Origin: Citrobacter sp. Marseille-Q6884
GTDB lineage: Bacteria > Pseudomonadota > Gammaproteobacteria > Enterobacterales > Enterobacteriaceae
DNA length: 64,000 nt
NCBI RefSeq assembly: GCF_945906775.1
Contig: NZ_CAMDRE010000002.1
Span: forward strand, 62,001-126,000
Reading direction: 5' to 3'
This document shows, in pieces, positions 44,211-52,841 of the stretch. The translations under genes and the position numbers were made by a program. Under the pieces are notes generated by a model that was not told the DNA's origin, ran no database searches, and saw nothing but the letters and a program-made list of their open reading frames with translations. Within the stretch, counting starts at the first letter, position 1; each line of letters opens with the position of its first letter.

Positions 44211-44257
44211 TTTCTCGAGGTCCTTGTAGCGAAGATGAGTGACAATGTGAGTACTTC

Positions 44258-44286
44258 CCTTGAATCCCTGAATCTTATCCCCATAA
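44258..44286 (+). promoter_or_regulatory. Sigma32 heat-shock promoter of grpE
   Basis: CTTGAA (44259-44264) and CCCCATAA (from 44279) are separated by 14 bases, an excellent match to the sigma32 consensus, about 50 bases before the grpE start. Confidence 0.93.
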
Positions 44287-44332
44287 TAAGCGAAGTTAGC
44301 GAGATGAATGCGAAAAAAACGCGGAGAAATTC

Positions 44333-44926
44333 ATGAGTAGTAAAGAACAGAAAACGCCTGAGGGGCAAGCCCCGGAAGAAATTATCATGGATCAGCACGA
44401 AGAAGTTGAGGCGGTTGAACCAGACGCTTCTGCTGAGCAGGTGGATCCGCGCGATGAAAAAATTGCGAATCTGGAAGCTCAGCTTGCTGAAGCCGAAACG
44501 CGTGAGCGTGACAGCGTGTTACGTATCAAAGCGGAAATGGAAAACCTGCGCCGTCGTACCGAACTGGATGTAGAAAAAGCGCATAAGTTCGCGCTGGAAA
44601 AATTCGTCAACGAACTGCTGCCGGTGCTGGATAGCCTGGACCGTGCGCTGGAAGTGGCGGACAAAGATAATGACGCGATGTCGGCGATGGTTGAAGGTAT
44701 TGAACTGACCCGTAAGTCGATGCTGGATGTGGTGGCTAAGTTTGGTGTGCAGGTGGTTGCGGATATTGATGTGCCGATGGACCCGAACGTGCACCAGGCC
44801 ATTGCGATGGTGGAATCTGATGACGTTGCCGCCGGTAATGTTCTGATGGTGATGCAGAAAGGTTATACCCTGAACGGACGTACCATTCGCGCAGCGATGG
44901 TGTCTGTGGCGAAAGCCAAAGGCTAA
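44333..44926 (+). CDS. grpE: Nucleotide exchange factor GrpE
   Basis: A 197-residue cochaperone that releases ADP from DnaK. An acidic, flexible N-terminus (1-40) precedes a long coiled coil (about 40-135) and a C-terminal beta domain ending PNVHQAIAMVESDD and GYTLNGRTIRAAMVSVAKA. Length is the same as in E. coli, where the coil acts as a thermosensor. The sigma32 promoter upstream sets heat-shock control. Confidence 0.98.
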   Translation: MSSKEQKTPEGQAPEEIIMDQHEEVEAVEPDASAEQVDPRDEKIANLEAQLAEAETRERDSVLRIKAEMENLRRRTELDVEKAHKFALEKFVNELLPVLDSLDRALEVADKDNDAMSAMVEGIELTRKSMLDVVAKFGVQVVADIDVPMDPNVHQAIAMVESDDVAAGNVLMVMQKGYTLNGRTIRAAMVSVAKAKG

Positions 44927-44938
44927 TCAGCCTGTAGC

Positions 44939-44966
44939 GCCGGGTATTGCAGATGCGTTACCCGGC
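44939..44966. terminator. Hairpin between convergent grpE and yfjD
   Basis: GCCGGGTA and TACCCGGC (44939-44946 and 44959-44966) form a perfect 8-bp stem with a REP-like sequence and no strong T run. It can end transcription from both sides. Confidence 0.65.
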
Positions 44967-44980
44967 CTGCAATTATCGCT

Positions 44981-46267
44981 TTAATCCCCTACACTTTCCC
45001 GCAGCGGCTTCACCGGCAAGACCTGTACCTGTTTAATCATATTGTCCTGTACGTCGAGAATATCGATATCGTACTGACCTATGCGCACGCGTGTTCCGGC
45101 AATAGGGATCTCTTCCAGTGCTTCGAGGATGATACCGTTCACGGTTCGCGCATCATCTTCCGGCAGGTGCCAGTTAAAAGCTTTGTTGATTTCACGAACG
45201 TTGGCGCTGCCGTCAATGATCACCGAGCCGTCATTTTGCGGCGTGACCTCTTCAGCAAGCGTCGGTGACATGGAGGTGGTGAAATCGCCGACAATCTCTT
45301 CCAGAATATCTTCGACAGTGACCAGTCCCTGAATGTCGCCATACTCGTTAACCACCAGGCCAACTTTCTTTTTGTTACGCTGAAATTTGATCAGTTGCGT
45401 GCTGAGTGGCGTTCCCTCCGGCACGAAATAGATTTCGTCGGCGGCGCGCAGCATTGTCTCTTTGGTGAACTCTTTTTTTTCTGCCATCAGCCGCCAGGCT
45501 TCACGGACGCGTAGCATGCTGATGGCGTCATCCAGCGAGTCGCGGTAGAGCACAATACGCCCGTGAGGGGAGTGCGAAAGCTGGCGTACGATAGATTTCC
45601 AGTCGTCGTTAATATCTATACCAATGATTTCGTTACGCGGAACCATGATGTCATCAACGCTGACTTTTTCCAGGTCCAGTACTGACAGCAACATATCCTG
45701 ATTACGGCGGGAGATTTGCGAGCGTGATTCGTTCACGAGGGTGCGAAGTTCGTCTTTACTCAGCGAACCGCTCACGACGATATCCGCTTTGATGCCCATC
45801 ATGCGCATCAACAGACGCGTGATGGTATTCAGCAACCACACCAGTGGCATCATCAGTATTTGTAGTGGGGCAAGCAATACGCTGCTGGGGTAGGCGACTT
45901 TTTCGGGATACAGCGCGGCAATGGTCTTTGGCAACACTTCGGCAAAAATCAGTACCACAAAGGTCAGCACCCCGGTGGCAATCGCCACGCCCGCATCGCC
46001 ATACAGGCGCATGCCGACAATGGTGCCGAGCGCGGAGGCCAGAATGTTCACCAGGTTATTACCAATAAGCACCAGACTTATCAGGCGGTCTGGCTTACGC
46101 AGCAATTTCTCAACGCGCTTTGCCTGGCGATTTCCCTGTTTAGCCCGATGGCGAAGGCGGTAGCGGTTGAGGGTCATCATTCCGGTTTCGGAACCGGAAA
46201 AATAGGCGGAGATAACCACCATGATGAGAAGCGTAACGATAAGCGTGGTGGTGGAGATATGTTCCAC
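44981..46267 (-). CDS. yfjD: CNNM/CorC-family inner membrane protein (putative Mg/Co efflux)
   Basis: A 428-residue protein. The N-terminal DUF21 membrane domain (about 1-185, with SGSETGMMTLNRYRLRH) precedes two CBS domains (about 205-330, with VDDIMVPRNEI and VNEYGDIQGLVTVEDILEEIVGDF) and a C-terminal transporter-associated domain. Members have been linked to magnesium and cobalt efflux. It matches E. coli YfjD along its length. It lies 17 bases after ypjD and is likely co-transcribed with it. Confidence 0.94.
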   Translation of the reverse strand: MEHISTTTLIVTLLIMVVISAYFSGSETGMMTLNRYRLRHRAKQGNRQAKRVEKLLRKPDRLISLVLIGNNLVNILASALGTIVGMRLYGDAGVAIATGVLTFVVLIFAEVLPKTIAALYPEKVAYPSSVLLAPLQILMMPLVWLLNTITRLLMRMMGIKADIVVSGSLSKDELRTLVNESRSQISRRNQDMLLSVLDLEKVSVDDIMVPRNEIIGIDINDDWKSIVRQLSHSPHGRIVLYRDSLDDAISMLRVREAWRLMAEKKEFTKETMLRAADEIYFVPEGTPLSTQLIKFQRNKKKVGLVVNEYGDIQGLVTVEDILEEIVGDFTTSMSPTLAEEVTPQNDGSVIIDGSANVREINKAFNWHLPEDDARTVNGIILEALEEIPIAGTRVRIGQYDIDILDVQDNMIKQVQVLPVKPLRESVGD

Positions 46268-46284
46268 GTAGGGTTCCTTAAGAC

Positions 46285-47076
46285 TTAACTCACAAGCTGT
46301 TGCAGTATGCGACTACCGAAATAGGCCAGTGTCAAAATGCCTGCGCCTGCGACGTTAAACCACACGACACGACGTCCGCGCCAGCCTTCATGGTAATGCC
46401 CCCACAACAGAACGATATAGACAAACCACGCCACAATGGAGAGAACGGCTTTATCGATATTTTCCGTGCTGAACAGGTTGTGCAGGTAAAACAGGCCAGT
46501 ACACAGAGTGAGCGTCAATAGAACCACGCCTATCTGGGTGATGTGAAACATTTTGCGCTCAATGCTCATCAGCGGCGGCATGTCATTGTTGAAAGCCAGC
46601 CTTTTATTTTTGAGCTGATAATCGATCCACGCCAGCTGCAGGGCATACAGCGCGGCAATAATTAAGGTGGCGTAGGATAATAGCGACAATCCGATGTGGA
46701 TCATCATGCCCGGCGTGGCTTCAAGGTGCGTGATGTACTCGTTGGGCATGAACGTGGCGCAGGCCAGGTTGATCAACGCAAAGGCGTAAACAATCGGCAA
46801 TAATAACCAGCCGCGATTGCGCGAGGCCACGATGGTCATTACGGTACAGATCATCAGGCTGACCAGAGAGCCGACGTTCAGCAGGCTCAGGTTTTGTCCG
46901 CTTTCGCCACCAGGCAGAATACGTGCTTCCAGGGCGAAAGCGTGGCACACCAGCGCGATAACCGCAGAAAGAATAGCCATACGCCGCCAGCCGCTGTTTT
47001 TTTGCAGCAACGCGGGAACGATCAGCGCGAGGCTGATGGAATAGGCGACAAGGGCGAACAAAGCAAAAACGGGCAT
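46285..47076 (-). CDS. ypjD: CcsA/cytochrome c assembly-like inner membrane protein YpjD
   Basis: A 263-residue protein with eight or so hydrophobic segments of the CcsA/CcmC haem-handling family. Conserved His residues include the one in MMIHIGLSLLSYA and another in LLWGHYHEGWRGRR; the usual WWD motif is not seen. It matches E. coli YpjD, whose function is not established. It is divergent from ffh across 165 bases that probably hold both promoters. Confidence 0.9.
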   Translation of the reverse strand: MPVFALFALVAYSISLALIVPALLQKNSGWRRMAILSAVIALVCHAFALEARILPGGESGQNLSLLNVGSLVSLMICTVMTIVASRNRGWLLLPIVYAFALINLACATFMPNEYITHLEATPGMMIHIGLSLLSYATLIIAALYALQLAWIDYQLKNKRLAFNNDMPPLMSIERKMFHITQIGVVLLTLTLCTGLFYLHNLFSTENIDKAVLSIVAWFVYIVLLWGHYHEGWRGRRVVWFNVAGAGILTLAYFGSRILQQLVS

Positions 47077-47241
47077 ATAAGTGTCGACAGTTAGCCAGTG
47101 ATAAAGAAAGGCAGTATAGCGTTACGTGACCGCTGCTCCAACCGTTGCATAACAACAAAGGCGGCTTCATGTTATACTGCGACAAATTTCTGTTGATGTG
47201 TCGCTGTCGCGACCGACCGTTTCCACCCCAGGCGAGAGACA

Positions 47242-48603
47242 ATGTTTGATAATTTAACCGATCGTTTGTCGCGCACGCTGCGCAATATCAGTGGCCGTGG
47301 ACGCCTTACTGAAGACAACGTTAAAGAAACGCTGCGCGAAGTGCGCATGGCGCTGCTGGAGGCTGACGTTGCGCTGCCGGTAGTGCGTGAGTTTATCAAT
47401 CGCGTAAAAGAGAAAGCGGTTGGTCATGAAGTTAACAAAAGCCTGACGCCGGGACAGGAGTTCGTCAAGATTGTTCGCAACGAACTGGTTGCGGCAATGG
47501 GCGAAGAGAACCAGACCCTGAATCTGGCTGCACAGCCGCCAGCCGTGGTGCTGATGGCGGGTCTGCAGGGTGCAGGTAAAACCACCAGCGTCGGTAAGCT
47601 GGGTAAATTCTTGCGCGAGAAGCACAAGAAGAAAGTGCTGGTGGTCTCTGCCGACGTTTATCGCCCGGCGGCGATCAAACAGCTGGAAACGCTGGCCGAA
47701 CAGGTTGGTGTGGACTTCTTCCCGTCCGATGTCGGACAGAAGCCGGTGGATATCGTTAACGCCGCGCTAAAAGAAGCCAAACTCAAATTCTACGATGTGC
47801 TGCTGGTGGATACCGCCGGTCGTCTGCACGTCGATGAAGCGATGATGGACGAGATCAAACAGGTTCACGCCTCTATCAATCCGGTAGAAACGCTGTTTGT
47901 TGTCGATGCCATGACCGGTCAGGATGCCGCAAATACCGCGAAAGCGTTCAACGAAGCGCTGCCGCTGACCGGTGTGGTTCTGACCAAAGTCGATGGTGAT
48001 GCCCGTGGCGGTGCCGCGCTCTCGATTCGCCATATCACCGGTAAGCCGATTAAATTCCTCGGTGTGGGTGAGAAAACAGAAGCACTGGAGCCGTTCCACC
48101 CGGACCGTATCGCTTCACGTATCCTCGGCATGGGCGATGTGTTATCGCTGATTGAAGATATCGAGAGCAAGGTTGACCGTGCGCAGGCTGAGAAGCTGGC
48201 GAGCAAGTTGAAGAAGGGCGACGGTTTCGACCTGAACGACTTCTTAGAGCAGCTTAAACAGATGAAAAACATGGGCGGTATGGCCAGCCTGATGGGCAAG
48301 CTGCCGGGCATGGGGCAGATCCCTGACAACGTAAAATCGCAGATGGACGATAAAGTCCTGGTGCGTATGGAAGCGATCATCAACTCGATGACGATGAAAG
48401 AGCGCGCCAAGCCGGAGATCATCAAAGGTTCCCGTAAGCGCCGTATCGCACTGGGTTGTGGTATGCAGGTACAGGATGTTAACCGTCTTCTGAAGCAGTT
48501 CGACGACATGCAACGCATGATGAAGAAGATGAAGAAGGGCGGGATGGCGAAGATGATGCGTAGTATGAAGGGGATGATGCCCCCAGGATTCCCTGGCCGC
48601 TAA
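47242..48603 (+). CDS. ffh: Signal recognition particle protein Ffh
   Basis: A 453-residue GTPase that with 4.5S RNA targets membrane proteins. The N domain is at about 1-90. The G domain has GLQGAGKTT, DVYRPAA, DTAGR and TKVDGDARGG. The Met-rich M domain (about 300-453) binds signal peptides and RNA (RIALGCGMQVQDVNRLLKQFDDMQ, then a KKMKKGG-rich tail). Length matches E. coli Ffh. It precedes the S16 operon. Confidence 0.98.
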   Translation: MFDNLTDRLSRTLRNISGRGRLTEDNVKETLREVRMALLEADVALPVVREFINRVKEKAVGHEVNKSLTPGQEFVKIVRNELVAAMGEENQTLNLAAQPPAVVLMAGLQGAGKTTSVGKLGKFLREKHKKKVLVVSADVYRPAAIKQLETLAEQVGVDFFPSDVGQKPVDIVNAALKEAKLKFYDVLLVDTAGRLHVDEAMMDEIKQVHASINPVETLFVVDAMTGQDAANTAKAFNEALPLTGVVLTKVDGDARGGAALSIRHITGKPIKFLGVGEKTEALEPFHPDRIASRILGMGDVLSLIEDIESKVDRAQAEKLASKLKKGDGFDLNDFLEQLKQMKNMGGMASLMGKLPGMGQIPDNVKSQMDDKVLVRMEAIINSMTMKERAKPEIIKGSRKRRIALGCGMQVQDVNRLLKQFDDMQRMMKKMKKGGMAKMMRSMKGMMPPGFPGR

Positions 48604-48740
48604 TTTCTCGGCCTGGCTCACTTGCTATTTCGGCACCGGGGTGTGCTCGCCATCCTCACGTACTGTGTGTACGCTGCGGTGGCTGCGCGCACGCCGGCAC
48701 CGATCTCGCTGCGCCGCCGACGGCCTTCTACAGCAGAGTT
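48604..48740. repeat. GC-rich imperfect palindrome between ffh and rpsP
   Basis: A stretch with many complementary words: CGTAC-TGTGT-GTACG at its centre (about 48658-48672) and longer imperfect arms (GCACCGGGGTGTGC against GCGCACGCCGGCAC) outside. It resembles dispersed intergenic palindromes of enterobacteria, but I cannot name the family. No gene is seen. Confidence 0.45.
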
Positions 48741-48798
48741 ATTAACTGTTGATTGCTTTTTTCCCAGAAATCAGTAAAATTTTCGGGCTTTTAATATG

Positions 48799-48835
48799 AC
48801 ACCGGGTCCCTTCCCTCGATGGGGCCCGGTGTTTT
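48799..48835 (+). terminator. Leader hairpin (attenuator-like) of the rpsP operon
   Basis: ACACCGGG (48799-48806) pairs with CCCGGTGT (48825-48832), followed by TTTTATT, only about 20 bases before rpsP. A terminator-like structure in the same place is known in the E. coli S16 operon leader. It could read as a terminator for upstream transcripts or an attenuator. Confidence 0.75.
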
Positions 48836-48854
48836 ATTCACACAAGAGGATGTT

Positions 48855-49103
48855 ATGGTAACTATTCGTTTAGCTCGTCACGGCGCTAAAAAGCGTCCGT
48901 TCTACCAGGTTGTTGTCACCGACAGCCGTAATGCACGCAACGGTCGCTTCATCGAGCGCGTTGGCTTCTTTAACCCAATCGCTAGCGAAAAAGAAGAAGG
49001 CACTCGCCTGGATCTGGATCGCATCGCTCACTGGGTTGGCCAGGGCGCGACTATTTCTGATCGCGTTGCTGCGCTGATCAAAGAAGCAAACAAAGCAGCT
49101 TAA
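48855..49103 (+). CDS. rpsP: 30S ribosomal protein S16
   Basis: An 82-residue ribosomal protein, nearly identical to E. coli S16 (MVTIRLARHGAKKRPFYQVVV, GFFNPIA, RIAHWVGQGATISDRVAAL). It binds 16S rRNA early in 30S assembly. The ATG at 48855 follows AGAGGAT and gives the standard length. First gene of rpsP-rimM-trmD-rplS. Confidence 0.99.
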   Translation: MVTIRLARHGAKKRPFYQVVVTDSRNARNGRFIERVGFFNPIASEKEEGTRLDLDRIAHWVGQGATISDRVAALIKEANKAA

Positions 49104-49121
49104 TCTGTCACGGTGGTCATG

Positions 49122-49670
49122 ATGAGCAAGCAACTCGCCGCACAAGCACCCGTTGAACCCATTGTTTTGGGAAAAATGGGGTCTTCATACGGTATCCGTG
49201 GTTGGCTCAGAGTGTTTTCTTCCACTGAAGACGCCGAAAGCATTTTTGACTATCAGCCCTGGTTTATCCAGAAGGCGGGTCAGTGGCAGCAAGTACAGCT
49301 GGAAAGCTGGAAGCACCACAATCAGGATCTGATCATCAAGCTGAAAGGCGTTGACGATCGTGATGCGGCGAATCTCCTGACCAATTGTGAAATTGTCGTG
49401 GATTCTTCGCAGTTGCCTGCGCTGGAAGATGGTTCTTACTACTGGAAAGACCTTATGGGCTGTCAGGTAGTGACCACTGAAGGTTACGATCTCGGTAAAG
49501 TCGTCGATATGATGGAAACCGGATCGAATGACGTAATCGTCATTAAGGCAAACCTGAAAGATGCGTTTGGTATCAAGGAACGTCTTGTACCGTTCCTCGA
49601 TGGGCAGGTTATCAAGAAAGTCGATCTCGCTACTCGTACTATCGAAGTAGATTGGGATCCTGGTTTTTAA
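49122..49670 (+). CDS. rimM: Ribosome maturation factor RimM
   Basis: A 182-residue 30S assembly factor that binds S19 and the 16S 3' domain. N-terminal RimM barrel (about 10-100, LGKMGSSYGIRGWLRVFSST) and C-terminal PRC barrel (about 100-180, YYWKDLMGCQVVT, KERLVPFLDGQVIKKVDL). The second of two adjacent ATG codons (49122) is chosen because GGTGG lies 5 bases before it. Follows rpsP by 18 bases. Confidence 0.97.
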   Translation: MSKQLAAQAPVEPIVLGKMGSSYGIRGWLRVFSSTEDAESIFDYQPWFIQKAGQWQQVQLESWKHHNQDLIIKLKGVDDRDAANLLTNCEIVVDSSQLPALEDGSYYWKDLMGCQVVTTEGYDLGKVVDMMETGSNDVIVIKANLKDAFGIKERLVPFLDGQVIKKVDLATRTIEVDWDPGF

Positions 49671-49714
49671 ACCACCGGATAAACGGTAAAAGTCGGCGTT
49701 ATGGGGATTGGCTT

Positions 49715-50482
49715 GTGTTTATAGGTATCGTTAGCCTGTTTCCTGAAATGTTTCGTGCAATTACCGATTACGGGGTAACTGGCCGGGCAGTAAAAAATGG
49801 CCTGCTGAACATCCAGAGCTGGAGTCCTCGTGACTTCACGCACGACCGGCACCGTACCGTGGACGATCGTCCTTACGGCGGCGGACCGGGGATGTTAATG
49901 ATGGTGCAACCTTTGCGGGATGCCATTCATGCAGCAAAAGACGCGGCAGGTGAAGGCGCGAAAGTGATTTATCTGTCACCTCAGGGGCGCAAGCTTGATC
50001 AAGCGGGCGTGAGCGAACTGGCAACGAATCAAAAATTGATTCTGGTGTGTGGTCGCTATGAGGGAATAGATGAGCGCGTGATTCAAACCGAAATTGATGA
50101 AGAATGGTCAATCGGCGATTACGTTCTCAGCGGTGGAGAGTTAGCAGCGATGACGCTGATTGATTCCGTTTCTCGGTTTATTCCGGGCGTTCTGGGTCAT
50201 GAAGCATCAGCAACGGAAGATTCCTTTGCTGACGGGTTGCTGGACTGCCCACACTATACCCGACCTGAAGTGTTAGAACAGATGGAAGTACCGGCAGTTT
50301 TGCTGTCGGGGAACCACGCTGAGATACGTCGCTGGCGTTTGAAACAGTCGCTGGGCCGGACCTGGCTTAGAAGACCTGAACTTCTGGAAAACCTGGCTCT
50401 GACTGAAGAGCAAGCAAGGTTGCTGGCGGAGTTCAAAAAGGAACACGCACAACAGCAACATAAACATGATGGGCAGGCGTAA
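49715..50482 (+). CDS. trmD: tRNA (guanine-N1)-methyltransferase TrmD
   Basis: A 255-residue SPOUT-class enzyme that methylates G37 of tRNAs and prevents frameshifting. The trefoil-knot motifs YLSPQGRKLDQ, LVCGRYEGIDERV and EWSIGDYVLSGGELAAM are clear. The start is GTG at 49715, as in E. coli, with GGGG 8 bases upstream; this gives exactly the E. coli length. The longer frame from 49652 overlaps rimM and is unlikely. Confidence 0.97.
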   Translation: MFIGIVSLFPEMFRAITDYGVTGRAVKNGLLNIQSWSPRDFTHDRHRTVDDRPYGGGPGMLMMVQPLRDAIHAAKDAAGEGAKVIYLSPQGRKLDQAGVSELATNQKLILVCGRYEGIDERVIQTEIDEEWSIGDYVLSGGELAAMTLIDSVSRFIPGVLGHEASATEDSFADGLLDCPHYTRPEVLEQMEVPAVLLSGNHAEIRRWRLKQSLGRTWLRRPELLENLALTEEQARLLAEFKKEHAQQQHKHDGQA

Positions 50483-50521
50483 GCCCCCAATATCAGTTTA
50501 CCCAGGATAAGAGATTAAATT

Positions 50522-50869
50522 ATGAGCAACATTATTAAGCAACTTGAACAAGAACAGATGAAGCAGGACGTACCTTCCTTCCGTCCGGGTGATACCGTGG
50601 AAGTGAAAGTATGGGTTGTTGAAGGTTCCAAAAAACGTCTGCAGGCATTCGAGGGCGTGGTTATTGCTATTCGTAGCCGCGGTCTGCACTCTGCATTCAC
50701 TGTTCGTAAAATTTCCAACGGCGAAGGCGTTGAGCGTGTCTTCCAGACTCACTCTCCGGTAGTTGACAGCATTTCTGTCAAACGTCGTGGTGCTGTACGT
50801 AAAGCTAAACTGTACTACCTGCGTGAGCGCACTGGTAAGTCTGCTCGTATCAAAGAGCGTCTTAACTAA
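50522..50869 (+). CDS. rplS: 50S ribosomal protein L19
   Basis: A 115-residue ribosomal protein at the subunit interface, nearly identical to E. coli L19 (MSNIIKQLEQEQMKQDVPSF, KKRLQAFEGVVIAIRSRG, VKRRGAVRKAKLYYLRERTGKS). Last gene of the S16 operon, 39 bases after trmD and followed by a strong terminator. Confidence 0.99.
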   Translation: MSNIIKQLEQEQMKQDVPSFRPGDTVEVKVWVVEGSKKRLQAFEGVVIAIRSRGLHSAFTVRKISNGEGVERVFQTHSPVVDSISVKRRGAVRKAKLYYLRERTGKSARIKERLN

Positions 50870-50895
50870 GATATCGCTCAGGCGACATCCTGATA

Positions 50896-50928
50896 AAAAG
50901 GGCTGGCCAATTGGCTGGCCCTTTTTTT
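50896..50928 (+). terminator. Terminator of the rpsP-rplS operon
   Basis: A 9-bp stem (50900-50908 with 50913-50921, two G-U pairs, AATT loop) is followed by seven T. Confidence 0.92.
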
Positions 50929-51002
50929 ATGCTGCCAGCTCCCACATTGTTAACCATTAGTTCATAAATCATTTACAATGCCTCTTCGTTGCCGGAGGGA
51001 CA

Positions 51003-51413
51003 GTGTCTACAGATGTATTTTCTCAGTCAGATAATCAACGCTGCGCGACATGGCTCGCGTTGTTTGCGATCCTGCTGATCGTCGTTGCGCCTCTGATTTC
51101 TGTCTCTTTACAACAAGATCCCATGAATGCTATGCCGGGCATGCATCATGATATGAGTATGCTGACAGAACACGCTGATCATCATAAGAACCCCGCCCCC
51201 ATGACGATGCCAGTCGATCACGGCGAGGCGTGTGGTTACTGCGTACTGTTGGCTCATGTACCAGGACTGATGCTGGCGCTCATTTTTCTGCTGTGTGGCG
51301 TACTGCTGAGACAGAAAAAGAGGATGTTGCATCCGACGGTAACATTCTGGCACTACTTTGCCTGGTTATATCCCGATACCCGCGCGCCACCGCGCAAGTC
51401 TGCTATTTCCTGA
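51003..51413 (+). CDS. DUF2946 family membrane protein, His/Met-rich
   Basis: A 136-residue protein of the DUF2946 family. One membrane segment lies at about 17-36, then a periplasmic His/Met-rich loop (MNAMPGMHHDMSMLTEHADHHKN, then MTMPVDHG) and ACGYCVLL with a CxxC pair, then a second membrane segment (about 84-102). The loop looks made to bind copper or a similar metal, and members often sit beside copper or haem uptake genes. The start is GTG at 51003 with GGAGGG upstream. A PepSY membrane protein follows after 63 bases. No regulator is seen nearby. Confidence 0.8.
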   Translation: MSTDVFSQSDNQRCATWLALFAILLIVVAPLISVSLQQDPMNAMPGMHHDMSMLTEHADHHKNPAPMTMPVDHGEACGYCVLLAHVPGLMLALIFLLCGVLLRQKKRMLHPTVTFWHYFAWLYPDTRAPPRKSAIS

Positions 51414-51476
51414 TTCTCATAATACGTTTGTGCGCATAAGCGCTCAGACACGCTTTGACTTTTTCTAAGGAAAAGT

Positions 51477-52838
51477 ATGACAACCTGCACTTCGCGCGCG
51501 GCATGGATTACCCTGCTGCGACGCCTTCATTTTTATATCGGTTTGTTCGTCGGACCCTTTATTTTTGTCGCGGCGCTTACCGGTACACTTTACGTGGCGA
51601 CACCTCAGCTGGAAGCGCTGATTTACGCACACGCGCTAAAAGGAACAACGCAAGGGGAGTCGCAATCGCTGGCGGCTCAAGTTGCGAAAGCCCAGCAGAT
51701 AACCGGTAATCATCTGCGTGTGTCTGCGGTACGGCCTGCACTTGAGGCGGGTGAGACAACCCGGGTGATGTTCGCGGATCCGGCATTGGCACCTTCGGAA
51801 AACCGGGCGATTTTTATCGATCCGGTTACGCTGGCAGTCACTGGGGATATGACCGTCTATGGCACCAGTGGGATCTTACCTCTGCGTCAGTGGATCGATT
51901 ATGCGCACCGTTCATTGCTGCTGGGGGATGTCGGGCGACTCTATAGCGAACTGGCGGCATCGTGGATGTGGATAGCGGCATTGGGGGGTATTGTGCTTTG
52001 GTTCTTTACACGGCCAAAACGTCGCTTGAACAATCGGATGCAAAAAAACCGCCGTCTGCATGTGACGCTAGGGTGGTTTTTGTCAGGAGGAATGTTGTTG
52101 TTTTCCGCAACGGGGTTGACCTGGTCTCAATGGGCGGGAGGCAATGTGGATAAAATGCGTCATCATTTTGGCTGGATGACGCCACAGGTGAATACGCAAC
52201 TCCATGGCGTCATGCAAACGCAGAGTGAGCATGCAGAACATCACGCCGGAATGTCGATGACTGCGGTAAATGTTGTGGACGGTGGTCAGTTTGATGCCGT
52301 CTTACGCGTGGCGCAGGCGGCGGGGATTCATGCCCAAAAACTGGAGATTCGCCCGGCAAAAGATGTGCAGCATGGCTGGACAGTCACCGAAATTGATCGT
52401 CGTTGGCCAACCCAGGTTGATGCGGTGTCTATTGATACCGCCACGATGCAGGTCATTGACCAGACTCACTTTGCTGACTTTCCGTTAATGGCAAAACTGA
52501 CTCGCTGGGGAGTCGATTTCCATATGGGGATCCTGTTTGGCCTGCTCAATCAGTGGCTGTTGATGGTCTTCGGCACAGGACTTTGTTTGATGATTGTGAT
52601 CGGCTATCGATTGTGGTGGATACGTCGTCCTACCCGCTCGGCTGTGAATCCGGCACAAACACTGATTCAATGCTGGCTGGCGCTCAATGGGAAAGGACGA
52701 TTTACGGTGCTGGTTGTGGCGATTGTTCTGGGCATTGCGATGCCGGTGGCGGGCTGCAGTCTTTTGTTCTTTATGATAATAGACTGGCTGCGCTGGTTCA
52801 GTACTTCACACACCATAGTGGCGCAGTCAGCCGAGTAA
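51477..52838 (+). CDS. PepSY-associated transmembrane protein
   Basis: A 453-residue inner-membrane protein of the PiuB/PepSY_TM family. Membrane segments lie at about 18-40, 160-182, 195-220, 345-370 and near the C-terminus. RRLHFYIGLFVGPFIFVAALTGTLYVATPQLE is the family opening with a conserved His. A periplasmic PepSY-like region spans about 60-150, and a second contains SEHAEHHAGMSM, again His/Met-rich. The family is linked to iron-siderophore reduction or metal handling. Pairing with the DUF2946 gene suggests a shared metal function; that is inference. AAGGA lies 5 bases before the ATG. Confidence 0.85.
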   Translation: MTTCTSRAAWITLLRRLHFYIGLFVGPFIFVAALTGTLYVATPQLEALIYAHALKGTTQGESQSLAAQVAKAQQITGNHLRVSAVRPALEAGETTRVMFADPALAPSENRAIFIDPVTLAVTGDMTVYGTSGILPLRQWIDYAHRSLLLGDVGRLYSELAASWMWIAALGGIVLWFFTRPKRRLNNRMQKNRRLHVTLGWFLSGGMLLFSATGLTWSQWAGGNVDKMRHHFGWMTPQVNTQLHGVMQTQSEHAEHHAGMSMTAVNVVDGGQFDAVLRVAQAAGIHAQKLEIRPAKDVQHGWTVTEIDRRWPTQVDAVSIDTATMQVIDQTHFADFPLMAKLTRWGVDFHMGILFGLLNQWLLMVFGTGLCLMIVIGYRLWWIRRPTRSAVNPAQTLIQCWLALNGKGRFTVLVVAIVLGIAMPVAGCSLLFFMIIDWLRWFSTSHTIVAQSAE

Positions 52839-52841
52839 TGC

